Shown here one piece after another: positions 8,109 to 15,607 of a stretch of DNA of 20,750 nucleotides. A program made the position numbers and the translations under genes. The stretch is from contig DUGS01000063.1 of assembly GCA_013331265.1 (NCBI GenBank), positions 24,649 through 45,398 on the forward strand, read 5' to 3'. This DNA comes from Methanosarcina sp. GTDB lineage: Archaea > Halobacteriota > Methanosarcinia > Methanosarcinales > Methanosarcinaceae. Position 1 is the first letter of the stretch. Every line of letters begins with the position of its first letter. Under the pieces are notes generated by a model that was given only the letters and a program-made list of their open reading frames with translations, made no database searches and had not been told where the DNA came from.

Positions 8109-8600
8109 ATAAAAAAACTTAATCTCATTTTGATGCTGACTATTGGTATACTGATAACAGCATGCTCTGCCAGTGCTGCGCCACATGGGACTGTAATAAA
8201 AGGAGGTGTACTAACATATCCTGCAGGACCCTATATCTCAAAAGATCCCCTTCTACTAAGCCTCGAAAATTATACAGGAAACAACAATACACAAACGTTA
8301 GCCGAACCGTTAGAAATAATCTATCCAGAGAAGGAATACCTGTTTTGCGGTCATTTTGAATCAAATAAGGAAATATTGTATCCCAGTTTTGCTTTTCTTT
8401 CTATTCTACTTCTCCATATTTCGACAAGGCATTCTTATTCACTACATTCAATGCTTCATTTAAGCAGTCACTTTAATTATAAAATGGATGGATCGAATTG
8501 CTCTCATCAATCTTTTGTTAACCTTACCAGGATTCAACTGGTTAAGATCAAACGGATTTCTAATAGAGCTTTTCAGTTTCTGACGAAAACAAAAGTATGA
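8109..8600 (+). pseudogene. Decayed secreted/lipoprotein-type gene with ATA in place of a start codon
   Basis: A good ribosome binding site (GGAGG, 8097-8101) lies 7 bases before ATA at 8109. The frame from ATA reads K-K-L-N-L-I-L-M-L-T-I-G-I-L-I-T-A-C-S-A, a complete signal peptide with a lipobox-like I-T-A-C. This strongly suggests an ATG that has mutated to ATA. The next 35 residues (H-G-T-V-I-K-G-G-V-L-T-Y-P-A-G, then a P-L ... N-Y-x-G motif) recall a secreted protein family I associate with Methanosarcina from memory; this is unverified. From about codon 60 (near 8290) the frame no longer looks like a protein of that type and ends at TGA 8598-8600. If translated at all, the only in-frame alternatives near the start are TTG 8130 and ATG 8133, which would shorten the signal. 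Confidence 0.5.
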
Positions 8601-8640
8601 TGCTGGAAACAGGCAAAACACACGGTATACCTGGTTTTAT
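8340..8640 (-). pseudogene. Possible transposase debris, antisense to the decayed gene
   Basis: Read on the minus strand, this stretch gives two protein-like fragments in different frames. One (8460-8600) ends N-P-G-K-V-N-K-R-L-M-R-A-I and then a stop. The next (about 8340-8460) contains E-A-L-N, K-Y-G and N-W-D-T-I-F-P-Y-L with an internal TAG. The second recalls the tryptophan/P-F-L segment of IS256/Mutator-type transposases. No start, no catalytic triad and no terminal repeats are seen. This is a guess from residue spacing only. Confidence 0.15.
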
Positions 8641-8649
8641 TTAAAAAGA

Positions 8650-8819
8650 GGTTGCGTTCCCATCCGAATATATCTGGAAGTTCCGAATGTTACTAAGAGA
8701 TTTTTAGTTTGGGAAGAGGTTTTAGTATTTGTGGGTTGAGAGTTTTAGTTCATCTCTTTACTATGGAGTAGGTTTTGAGTAGGTGTTTGCTAGTGGGGTG
8801 TTCAGAGATGAGAACGCAA
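8650..8819 (+). ncRNA. Candidate structured RNA, copy B
   Basis: A 170-base relative of copy A. The closing stem is TTGCGTTC (8652-8659) with GAACGCAA (8812-8819). The second helix is CATCC (8661-8665) with GGGTG (8796-8800). Compared with copy A, the last pair changes U-A to C-G and the third pair changes C-G to U-G, so pairing is kept. AAGAGAT (8695-8701) pairs with ATCTCTT (8752-8758) around TTTGGGAAGAGGTTT (8708-8722). TACT/AGTA (8759-8762, 8767-8770) forms the small hairpin. The U-G pair is valid only for a plus-strand transcript. No clear TATA box lies at the matching upstream position, so this copy may be silent or read from upstream. Confidence 0.6.
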
Positions 8820-8900
8820 TTTATAATATACTTTCATCATATATAATATTTTTAATGTATAGTATTAGATTAATGTCTCAGTTATTAGTCTATCTCTATA
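8820..8900 (+). repeat. AT-rich tail shared with the upstream copy
   Basis: Partner of 7829-7905: the same order of TTATA-TAT, TATATAATATTTT and ATTAGTC follows the closing stem. The stretch from here to the end of the minus-strand operon at 9133 contains no gene that I can support. Confidence 0.45.
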
Positions 8901-8945
8901 ATTTTAGTTAATTAGTCTAAGGTTATATCATTAAACTAATAATAC

Positions 8946-9008
8946 TCAGACACAACCATGTAATTTTCAGATATAACCATATGAATTTCAGATATGACTA
9001 TATGTCTT
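8946..9008 (+). repeat. Three imperfect 21-bp tandem repeats
   Basis: Units start at 8946, 8967 and 8988. Each begins TCAGAYAYRACYAT and ends in a T-rich tail, with exact 21-base spacing (two helical turns). They lie between the second RNA copy and the 3' end of the MoxR/vWA operon. Such phased repeats can bind a dimeric regulator, but no adjacent promoter supports that. Confidence 0.5.
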
Positions 9009-9132
9009 TATTACTGATGTATTTAACTGCGAATTACTTATCTCTCCGGGTTTATTACTCCACTGTGTGTTAGACATCACCATACTTCCACTTTCATGCT
9101 TTCCCCGGTTCATGATCAATTTCCGGATACCA

Positions 9133-11715
9133 TCATTTTATGCGTGTATTGTATGTATGATGCAGGGTATAGAGCAGGTATATCAGGAAAGCCAGGGCAA
9201 GGAGATATTTTGTATAAAAGACTTTTGTCAGGATTTTTTTCTTTGTACTGGTTGAAGAGTCTTCTATTATCCTTGAGTAAACATCTCCTTTAGTATAGAT
9301 TTTTCCACCGTTTTCAAGTATTGCTGTCCTGAAAAGAACGTTTTCTCCTACATACGTATATTCGTCCGGACGGTTTACGGCAGCAGGTCTCCAGGATAAA
9401 TTCTTAACGCCAGCACTTTCAGACATTAACTCCTCGGTCATGTTTGCTTCAAGAGGAGTTTCAGAAATTTTGTGGAGCCCGAAAGTGTCGGCTGTGACAT
9501 ATGATTCATACATATTGTTTCCGATGGACGTAATTTCCATTGGTTTTTTGTCAAAATAAAGTTCAGGAGCGCCTGATTTTCTCGTTGTAATAAGGATTCT
9601 ACCTGGCTGACTCATTTTAAGGTCAGGAACTTCCAGCCGGATACCTTCGGACATATCGGTATCTGCAACTGCCCAGTTCAGGGTCCTGGTAATTATCAGG
9701 CTGTCGTTTCCCGAATACAGGGATGCAGCCCAGGGAACTCCGTTTCCGTTTCCGTTGTCGGTTGTAACCGTAGCAACCCTGCCCAGTCCAAGCCTCCAGA
9801 CTGAAATTATCGGTTTGCCCAGCCTTGTTATAACCAGGCGGTTTGCTTCGGGTTTAGGAGTGACCTCATTATACCCGTAAATATCGTTCTGTATATCGGA
9901 AATGTTCCGGGTAATGAAATGCTTTGGGTCATAAACAACAATTGACCCGCTTGAATATTCGTCTTTCCGGTCTTCGGACTCCTCAGGATCTTCAGAAAAG
10001 CTTACTTTTACCCTCTTGCCAGGCTCTATTCTGTAATAATTTTCTGACAGGCCTATTTTGTTCATGAAGAGTTCTGCATAATAATTTCCCTTGGAAGTAA
10101 CCTTAAGTTCGTCGATAGTCTGGGTGTATATGTGGACAAAATGGATGTCAATGCCGCTGTTTTCGTGAAGGTTTTCTGCGCACTGAATTGCTCGCTCAAA
10201 CCTTAAGTCCCCTGAAGCCCTGTTGCCTATCCCTCCATCAGACACAATTATGATTTCAGCTTCGGCACTACTGTTCTGTGCTTTAAGCAAATTATGTGAA
10301 GTTAACAGTCCTCGCTCAAGAGAAGTTGAGTCTCCTGAAGGTACAATTTCACTAATTTTGGTTTCGAGCCATAATCTATTGGATTCTTTTGACAAATCTA
10401 TAAATCCGTCTGTAATGTCCTGCCCCCTGCTGCCGAATGTGATTACATCGACTCTTGCATCTTTAAGTAGATCGCTTTCGAGAAGTACAATTGCATTTGA
10501 TAGAATATCGTCAAGAACCCGCCCTCCGGCACCATTGCTCTGCAGAGTACTGGGTGAAACATCAAGTATGAGGACAACATTTCTGCCCCCTCTCCAGTTA
10601 GAGGGCTTTGAGGTAACAGGAAGGAGCTCCTCAAACTTTGTATTCTGATATGTATCTTCTGCGGGGTAATCAAAAGAAGAATCGCCTCCGACCACTACCA
10701 TGCCACCCCCGTTAATAATATAATCTTTGAGGGCTCTGACCTCGGTGTCAGAGATCGTTGATGCAGCCTGATCATCAATAATTACGGCATCCGTACCGTT
10801 AAGGGAGCCGAATGATTTTGCCACTCTTACGTCGTAGATCTCCTTCATAGTGCTTGCAAGAGGAGAGTCAGGCTCATCTGTAAAAAGGAGGACTTTTGGC
10901 TTTGGGGTCACGTATACGCTTTTCATATACTGGTTATTATTCTCGAAATAATCCAGGTTTTTAACACTGATGCTTGCAGGATGGAGGGTCGCCTTTACGG
11001 TATGAGGCCCAAGCGTTTCAAACGTATGATTGAATTCTATACTTTCTATTCTTTCTGTCTGGGTAATTTCCCTCTCCATCACTTTCTGGTGGTCGACAGT
11101 AACCCTTACCCGGTAACTCATTTTGTCTTCAATTGATTTCCGGACATTGACCTTAAAAAATGCCTCATTATCGATTACAGCCTCATTTTCCCCTTCAATT
11201 TCCACACTCAGATCCTTTTCAATAGTCCTGGGGATAAGAGCCGAAACAGGAAAATTATTTTTGTAACAATAAGAGAGAGCATCCTCAACCGGTGTCCCGG
11301 AATTGCTCTGCCCGTCCGATACAACAAGCACATAGTTATCAGGTGAAGCCTGTTGAATAATGGCGTCTCCAAGAGAGGTATGTATCCCTGAAACCGTTGT
11401 AACTGTAACAGGGACTCTGGCATTGAGCTCATCTGCAACCTCTTTTGAGACCCCTTTTTCCAGCAGGTCCATGCTGGCACTTTCATCAGAGATTATGGTT
11501 ATCCTTGACTGGTTGGCCTTTGGAGAGCTCATTTCCACAGAATAAGGTGCAGCAAGAGCCAGAATAAGGATAAAGATCACAAGGGAATGGATGAATAGAT
11601 GTCTTCTATCGATTTTTCTCCATAGTCCTAAAAGCACAAGAAAGGCAAGAGGGACCAGTAACATTAGTTCACTCATATGTAAAAAATTAAAACCATAAGG
11701 AAAATCAAAGGTCAT
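9133..11715 (-). CDS. Membrane protein with two vWA domains and an amidotransferase-like fold (BatB-like)
   Basis: An 860-residue membrane protein, last gene of the MoxR/DUF58/vWA operon. Two helices near the start (about 16-32 and 41-58) are of the BatA/BatB type. A first vWA domain follows, with MIDAS D77-x-S-x-S and VVSDG at 131-135. A beta-rich segment comes next (about 170-270), then a GATase1-like region (about 273-370, L-L-F-T-D ... Y-I-I-N-G-G-G-M). A second vWA domain has MIDAS D385-V-S-P-S389, a Thr at 463-464 and IIVSDGG near 490. Later, V-W-R-L-G-L-G-R-V-A-T-V-T-T-D matches the conserved C-terminal part of vWA/amidotransferase-like membrane proteins. A final helix lies at about 833-850. 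Both metal sites look intact. The start ATG overlaps the upstream stop (ATGA) and has AAGGAGGAGG just before it, so translation is probably coupled. Substrate unknown. Confidence 0.88.
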   Translation of the reverse strand: MTFDFPYGFNFLHMSELMLLVPLAFLVLLGLWRKIDRRHLFIHSLVIFILILALAAPYSVEMSSPKANQSRITIISDESASMDLLEKGVSKEVADELNARVPVTVTTVSGIHTSLGDAIIQQASPDNYVLVVSDGQSNSGTPVEDALSYCYKNNFPVSALIPRTIEKDLSVEIEGENEAVIDNEAFFKVNVRKSIEDKMSYRVRVTVDHQKVMEREITQTERIESIEFNHTFETLGPHTVKATLHPASISVKNLDYFENNNQYMKSVYVTPKPKVLLFTDEPDSPLASTMKEIYDVRVAKSFGSLNGTDAVIIDDQAASTISDTEVRALKDYIINGGGMVVVGGDSSFDYPAEDTYQNTKFEELLPVTSKPSNWRGGRNVVLILDVSPSTLQSNGAGGRVLDDILSNAIVLLESDLLKDARVDVITFGSRGQDITDGFIDLSKESNRLWLETKISEIVPSGDSTSLERGLLTSHNLLKAQNSSAEAEIIIVSDGGIGNRASGDLRFERAIQCAENLHENSGIDIHFVHIYTQTIDELKVTSKGNYYAELFMNKIGLSENYYRIEPGKRVKVSFSEDPEESEDRKDEYSSGSIVVYDPKHFITRNISDIQNDIYGYNEVTPKPEANRLVITRLGKPIISVWRLGLGRVATVTTDNGNGNGVPWAASLYSGNDSLIITRTLNWAVADTDMSEGIRLEVPDLKMSQPGRILITTRKSGAPELYFDKKPMEITSIGNNMYESYVTADTFGLHKISETPLEANMTEELMSESAGVKNLSWRPAAVNRPDEYTYVGENVLFRTAILENGGKIYTKGDVYSRIIEDSSTSTKKKILTKVFYTKYLLALAFLIYLLYTLHHTYNTRIK

Positions 11716-13610
11716 ATGATCCTCCTCCTTAACATAACCGCACTCTCAACCATGAGTACCAGCAGTAAGAGATAAATAAGGTACTTCCGGGGCTTGTCAG
11801 GGGATACCGTGTGCAGGTCCTTTTTCTGGATGGCTCCATTCTCACCTGTCAGGTTAAGCCTTTTTTCCGTAAAGGTATTTGACTCGCTGGAATCATACAG
11901 GTTGACAGCAATGGTTTTCTGGTTAAGTTCATACAGCCCGCATTCATCATAATAGACAAAATCACTGCTAATAGTTTCTGTTGGTGTTTTTATTTTGACG
12001 GCCTGGTCAAATGCCTGGTAGCGGCCCGTGTTCACATTTGTTTCGCTTGTATCCTCAACTCCCCACACGTACCTGAGGAGCTTTGCCCAGAATACAGGGT
12101 AGGTAGGAGTAGTGGCGAAATTGTTCCATGCATCGGTTTCAGTAGTGTCACTGAACCCGACATAGGTTACTGTCCCATCATTTATGTTCTGCATGCAGAC
12201 TAAGGGTCCGGCTCCTTCAGCCTCTACAAGGACTGAAGCATCCTCTTTCGGGAGAGTGGCAAGGAGTTTGCGCAGATATACCTCACTGAAAGAAACATCA
12301 TCAAAAATATTATTTCCACTTCCCACAGTCTCAATTGTATGGCTGCCTTCTTTTTCTACGGATTTTATTTCTACTGGAAGAATGGAATAAAGGCCGTGCA
12401 TTATCGGAGAACTGTACAGGCACTCGTTTCCTATAACTATCAGGTCTTTCCCGCTTTTTGCATATGTTAAGATTTCTTTGATAGTGAGGACTGAGAGAGG
12501 TTTGTATTTGGAGTTAACGACTATGGTATCGTACTCTGCAAATTCATCCGGAAGATCCTTTCGCACATCAACATCAACGTCGGGAAGCAGGGACATTGCT
12601 GTTATCAGGGGGGACTTGCTGACATTCTGATCGGCATCGGTTAACACCAGAATTTTTTTGGGCTTGACCTCAGGAATTGAAATGTAGGCAATATTATCGC
12701 AGGGTATTGCATCCTCATTGAAAATTTTCACGGTTGATATGCCCTGAGGGACATTTGAAAACTTAATCTGTTGTGATCCGTATTCTTCAAGCTGTACAGA
12801 GTTGCTTACCTTTGAACTGGAAGCTGTATCAGAATTACTTTCCAGCTGGACATCAAGTTTTGCGCTTCTGTCATTAAAGTTTCTGATAGTGCATGTATAT
12901 TCATATGTCCCGTCATTACTGTCTTTCAAATAACCGTCTACAATTGCATAGTTGGCAGTTTTATTGCCTACCTGCCTGAATTCAAGCTCCATATTTTTCG
13001 TGTTTGCGATTCTTATGTATGTTTCAGGAGCCCTTCCTTCCCAGGTTTCAAAATCGGATATGACTACAATTTTCCCGTACTCGTTTTCCTTTTCATTTAT
13101 GGCTGTCAAAATGGCTCTGGGAATATCCGAGGGGGTATTTCTTGCCTCCATGCCGTTAATTACTTTTTCCGCATCGTTTGCATCCAGATCCTTTGCAAGC
13201 ACCACAGGGATGCTTTCTGCTGCAGTAATTGTATTTTCCTGGCCCAGGCTGTCTATTGCTATTGACCTCGCTTCACTGGAACGGTCAGGAGAGGTCATGC
13301 TTGCAGACGAATCCATTATAATTATTACCTTTTGAGCATCTGCTTTGGCATCATCTATAAGCGGACCAGCTAATGCTGTTGATAGGAGAATAAGAGCCAG
13401 CAACTGTAAGTAAAATAAAGGGTCTGTTATTCTTTTACTTAGAGTGCGCCTGGAATCCAGTATATTCTGGCTTATCCTTCGGACAAACATAAGGGAAGGC
13501 AGAATAATGTTTTTTGGGCGGGGCCTTAACAGGTATATTATTGTAAGGGGGATTATCCCTGCAAGTGCGATGAGGCCCTGAGAGTATTCAAAATCCATAG
13601 GCCAGATCAC
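11712..13610 (-). CDS. BatA-like membrane protein with one vWA domain
   Basis: A 632-residue protein. The BatA-type N terminus has a helix at about 12-28, the motif L-L-R-P-R-P-K-N-I-I-L-P-S-L-M-F, and a second helix at about 64-82. A vWA domain follows with an intact MIDAS, D100-S-S-A-S104, and I-V-V-I-S-D-F near 200. The central part is predicted extracytoplasmic, with a late T-Y-V-G-F-S-D / W-A-K-L-L-R-Y-V-W-G region typical of these proteins. A C-terminal helix (about 608-625) ends in R-R-R. The GTG at 13610 overlaps the upstream stop (GTGA). ATG at 13598 (codon 5) has a better-spaced GGTGATC and may be the true start. The role is likely as a membrane partner of the MoxR ATPase, by analogy with Bat clusters. 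Confidence 0.88.
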   Translation of the reverse strand: MIWPMDFEYSQGLIALAGIIPLTIIYLLRPRPKNIILPSLMFVRRISQNILDSRRTLSKRITDPLFYLQLLALILLSTALAGPLIDDAKADAQKVIIIMDSSASMTSPDRSSEARSIAIDSLGQENTITAAESIPVVLAKDLDANDAEKVINGMEARNTPSDIPRAILTAINEKENEYGKIVVISDFETWEGRAPETYIRIANTKNMELEFRQVGNKTANYAIVDGYLKDSNDGTYEYTCTIRNFNDRSAKLDVQLESNSDTASSSKVSNSVQLEEYGSQQIKFSNVPQGISTVKIFNEDAIPCDNIAYISIPEVKPKKILVLTDADQNVSKSPLITAMSLLPDVDVDVRKDLPDEFAEYDTIVVNSKYKPLSVLTIKEILTYAKSGKDLIVIGNECLYSSPIMHGLYSILPVEIKSVEKEGSHTIETVGSGNNIFDDVSFSEVYLRKLLATLPKEDASVLVEAEGAGPLVCMQNINDGTVTYVGFSDTTETDAWNNFATTPTYPVFWAKLLRYVWGVEDTSETNVNTGRYQAFDQAVKIKTPTETISSDFVYYDECGLYELNQKTIAVNLYDSSESNTFTEKRLNLTGENGAIQKKDLHTVSPDKPRKYLIYLLLLVLMVESAVMLRRRII

Positions 13611-14488
13611 CCTTCACCTATAATTTTGAGAACAGTATCAAACGGCTGATTTTTTATGCTGACACGGAAATAAGGGATTTTAAAGTCGTATGCGATTTTC
13701 TCCAGTTCAGCCATATGTTTTGAGTATTCGGCAGCATACTCTTTTTTAAAGTTAGGTCCCACTATAAAACTAATTTCTTCGTTTGTCTCGCTGTCAATAA
13801 ACTTTACTGCTCCATCAACGGTTTCAGGAAGGTCCATTTCGCTCTCATCATAAATATGTACAAGGACAAGCTCGTGCCTTGACAGCCTGTTAACTGCATT
13901 GCGGACAGAATCAAGGTTATCCAGGAAATCTGAAATTATGAGAACCATTGATTTCGATTTGATTCTTGGGTACATAGAGTCGGCACAATCTGAGAGTTTT
14001 GTATTTCCGCTGACCGAAATCCTGGTAAGAGTCTCTATTGTCCGCAGGAAATCATCCCTTCCTTTATGGGCTTTTGTGTAGTCCACATCGTCTGCAAATG
14101 TTGCAATTGTATACATGTCGTTGTGTTTCATTACAATGTAAGAAACTCCTGCGGCTACTGTTGCTGCAAACTCAAATTTGTTTGGCGTATTATCGGGAAA
14201 AAGCATGCTGCTGCTGGCGTCAAGCAGTATGACCATGTTAAGATTTTTGTCTTCTTCGAACCTGCGTATATAGAGTTTTTCCGTGCGGGCATAAAGGTTC
14301 CAGTCTATCCTTTTAAACGAGTCTCCCTGATTGTATTTTCTATGATCTATAATATCAATCCCTGCACCTGTCCTTGTTGACTGGTGACCTCCCGTGTGGA
14401 TAGCTGAAACTCTCCTGCTAAGCGGGATTGCATATCTGTCAAGTTGGGTCAGGAATGACGTATCTATCGTATGTTTTGCGCCAGCCAT
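13607..14488 (-). CDS. DUF58 family protein (vWA-like)
   Basis: A 293-residue soluble protein. Its DUF58 signature is at residues 43-63: G-I-D-I-I-D-H-R-K-Y-N-Q-G-D-S-F-K-R-I-D-W. A vWA-like core follows, with MIDAS D90-A-S-S-S94 and L-I-I-S-D-F near 182. DUF58 proteins are almost always encoded next to MoxR ATPases, as here (42 bases downstream of one), and are thought to act as their adaptor. GGAGG lies 12 bases before the ATG, rather far. A closer ATG is out of frame, so the start at 14488 stands. The stop overlaps the next start by four bases. Confidence 0.92.
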   Translation of the reverse strand: MAGAKHTIDTSFLTQLDRYAIPLSRRVSAIHTGGHQSTRTGAGIDIIDHRKYNQGDSFKRIDWNLYARTEKLYIRRFEEDKNLNMVILLDASSSMLFPDNTPNKFEFAATVAAGVSYIVMKHNDMYTIATFADDVDYTKAHKGRDDFLRTIETLTRISVSGNTKLSDCADSMYPRIKSKSMVLIISDFLDNLDSVRNAVNRLSRHELVLVHIYDESEMDLPETVDGAVKFIDSETNEEISFIVGPNFKKEYAAEYSKHMAELEKIAYDFKIPYFRVSIKNQPFDTVLKIIGEG

Positions 14489-14530
14489 GTCTGATCATTG
14501 CCTCCAGCCATTTTTTTTCCGCTGGCTGAA

Positions 14531-15532
14531 TCAGATAATTGTTTTTCTGTCCTCCAGGATTTTTAGTATGATTTTGTCGCTCGTAATGTTGTTTCTTGCA
14601 GCATCAAAAGAAAGAATTACCCTGTGGCGAAGTACAGGAAGAGCCATGGAGTCAATGTCCCCTTTATCGACATACCCTCTGCCGTCGAGAAACGCATTTG
14701 CTTTTGCGCAGAGAATTAGTGCAATTGAAGCACGTGGAGATGCACCTGATTCTATCAGATCAGGCATTTTTCGGGTCTGGTTCACGATATCAATTGCATA
14801 TTTTTTGAGTTTATTTGATATAGGAATCCTGCGGGTTATTTGCTGCAGCTCGATAAATGTCTGTTTTTCTATGCATCTCCTTACAACTGGTCTGAAAGCT
14901 TCAGCATAACGGTTTACAATTTCGAATTCTTCTTCGGGGTCAGGATAATCCAGGCGGATCTTTATTAGAAACCTGTCAAGCTGGGCTTCGGGCAGGGCAT
15001 AGGTCCCTTCCATTTCGATGGGGTTCTGAGTTGCAAGGATAAAGAAAGGTCTGTCAAGAGCATATGTAGTACTTGCCACAGTTACCTGTTTTTCCTGCAT
15101 TGCTTCGAGCAGGGCAGACTGGGTTTTCGGGGAGGCACGGTTAATTTCATCTGCAAGCACGATGTTTGCAAAAACAGGTCCCTGCTTGAATTTAAAGTGT
15201 TTTGAGCCTCTTTCATCTTCTTCTATAATGTCGGTTCCTGTGATATCTGCAGGCATAAGGTCAGGCGTACACTGTATCCTGCTAAACTTCATGCTCATGA
15301 TCTGGGAAATAGTGGATATGGTAAGGGTTTTGCCAAGCCCGGGGTTGCTTTCGACGAGAACATGCCCCTCACATAACATGGCTATGAGAATCTGTCGGAT
15401 CATCTCTTTCTGGCCGACAATTGAATTGCCAATTTCTCTAAAAATAATTTCAAAAATTTTAGGGGCTTTTTCATAAGTGGGTTTCAAGTTAAGTTCTGAA
15501 TTTTCAAGCTGGATTTCCTGTAATTCTTGCAT
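14531..15532 (-). CDS. MoxR-type AAA+ ATPase
   Basis: A 333-residue AAA+ protein of the MoxR family, a chaperone-like ATPase that remodels or loads cofactors into partner proteins. Walker A is S62-N-P-G-L-G-K-T; the usual leading Gly is Ser here. Walker B is L126-A-D-E-I-N-R132, and sensor 1 is A-T-Q-N170-P-I-E-M-E-G-T-Y with L-P-E-A-Q-L-D-R-F after it. The C-terminal lid has the usual G-A-S-P-R-A-S sensor 2 motif. GGAG lies 7 bases before the ATG. The gene is second in the operon, upstream of DUF58 and the vWA membrane proteins that are its likely partners. Confidence 0.95.
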   Translation of the reverse strand: MQELQEIQLENSELNLKPTYEKAPKIFEIIFREIGNSIVGQKEMIRQILIAMLCEGHVLVESNPGLGKTLTISTISQIMSMKFSRIQCTPDLMPADITGTDIIEEDERGSKHFKFKQGPVFANIVLADEINRASPKTQSALLEAMQEKQVTVASTTYALDRPFFILATQNPIEMEGTYALPEAQLDRFLIKIRLDYPDPEEEFEIVNRYAEAFRPVVRRCIEKQTFIELQQITRRIPISNKLKKYAIDIVNQTRKMPDLIESGASPRASIALILCAKANAFLDGRGYVDKGDIDSMALPVLRHRVILSFDAARNNITSDKIILKILEDRKTII

Positions 15533-15607
15533 ATTTCCACTCCACTACTTTTTACGTAAATCATGAATTTACTGCAAATCTGGACATACTTGATGCTTTG
15601 AGGACAT

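Noticed and set aside
8130..8600. Intact 156-residue gene starting at TTG 8130
   Set aside because: This would cut the signal peptide, ignores the ribosome binding site placed for ATA 8109, and the C-terminal two thirds lack protein character.
7628..8819. The duplicated element as a MITE with terminal inverted repeats
   Set aside because: No matching target-site duplication flanks either copy, homology continues past the right end, and internal helices are kept with a compensatory change, which favours RNA. It is not fully excluded.
10223..10648. A 141-residue plus-strand frame within the two-vWA gene
   Set aside because: Antisense to the second vWA domain, Ser/Leu-rich, with no ribosome binding site and no family resemblance.
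14066..14380. Plus-strand frames inside the DUF58 and MoxR genes
   Set aside because: They are Cys-rich or low-complexity antisense readings of strongly conserved minus-strand genes.
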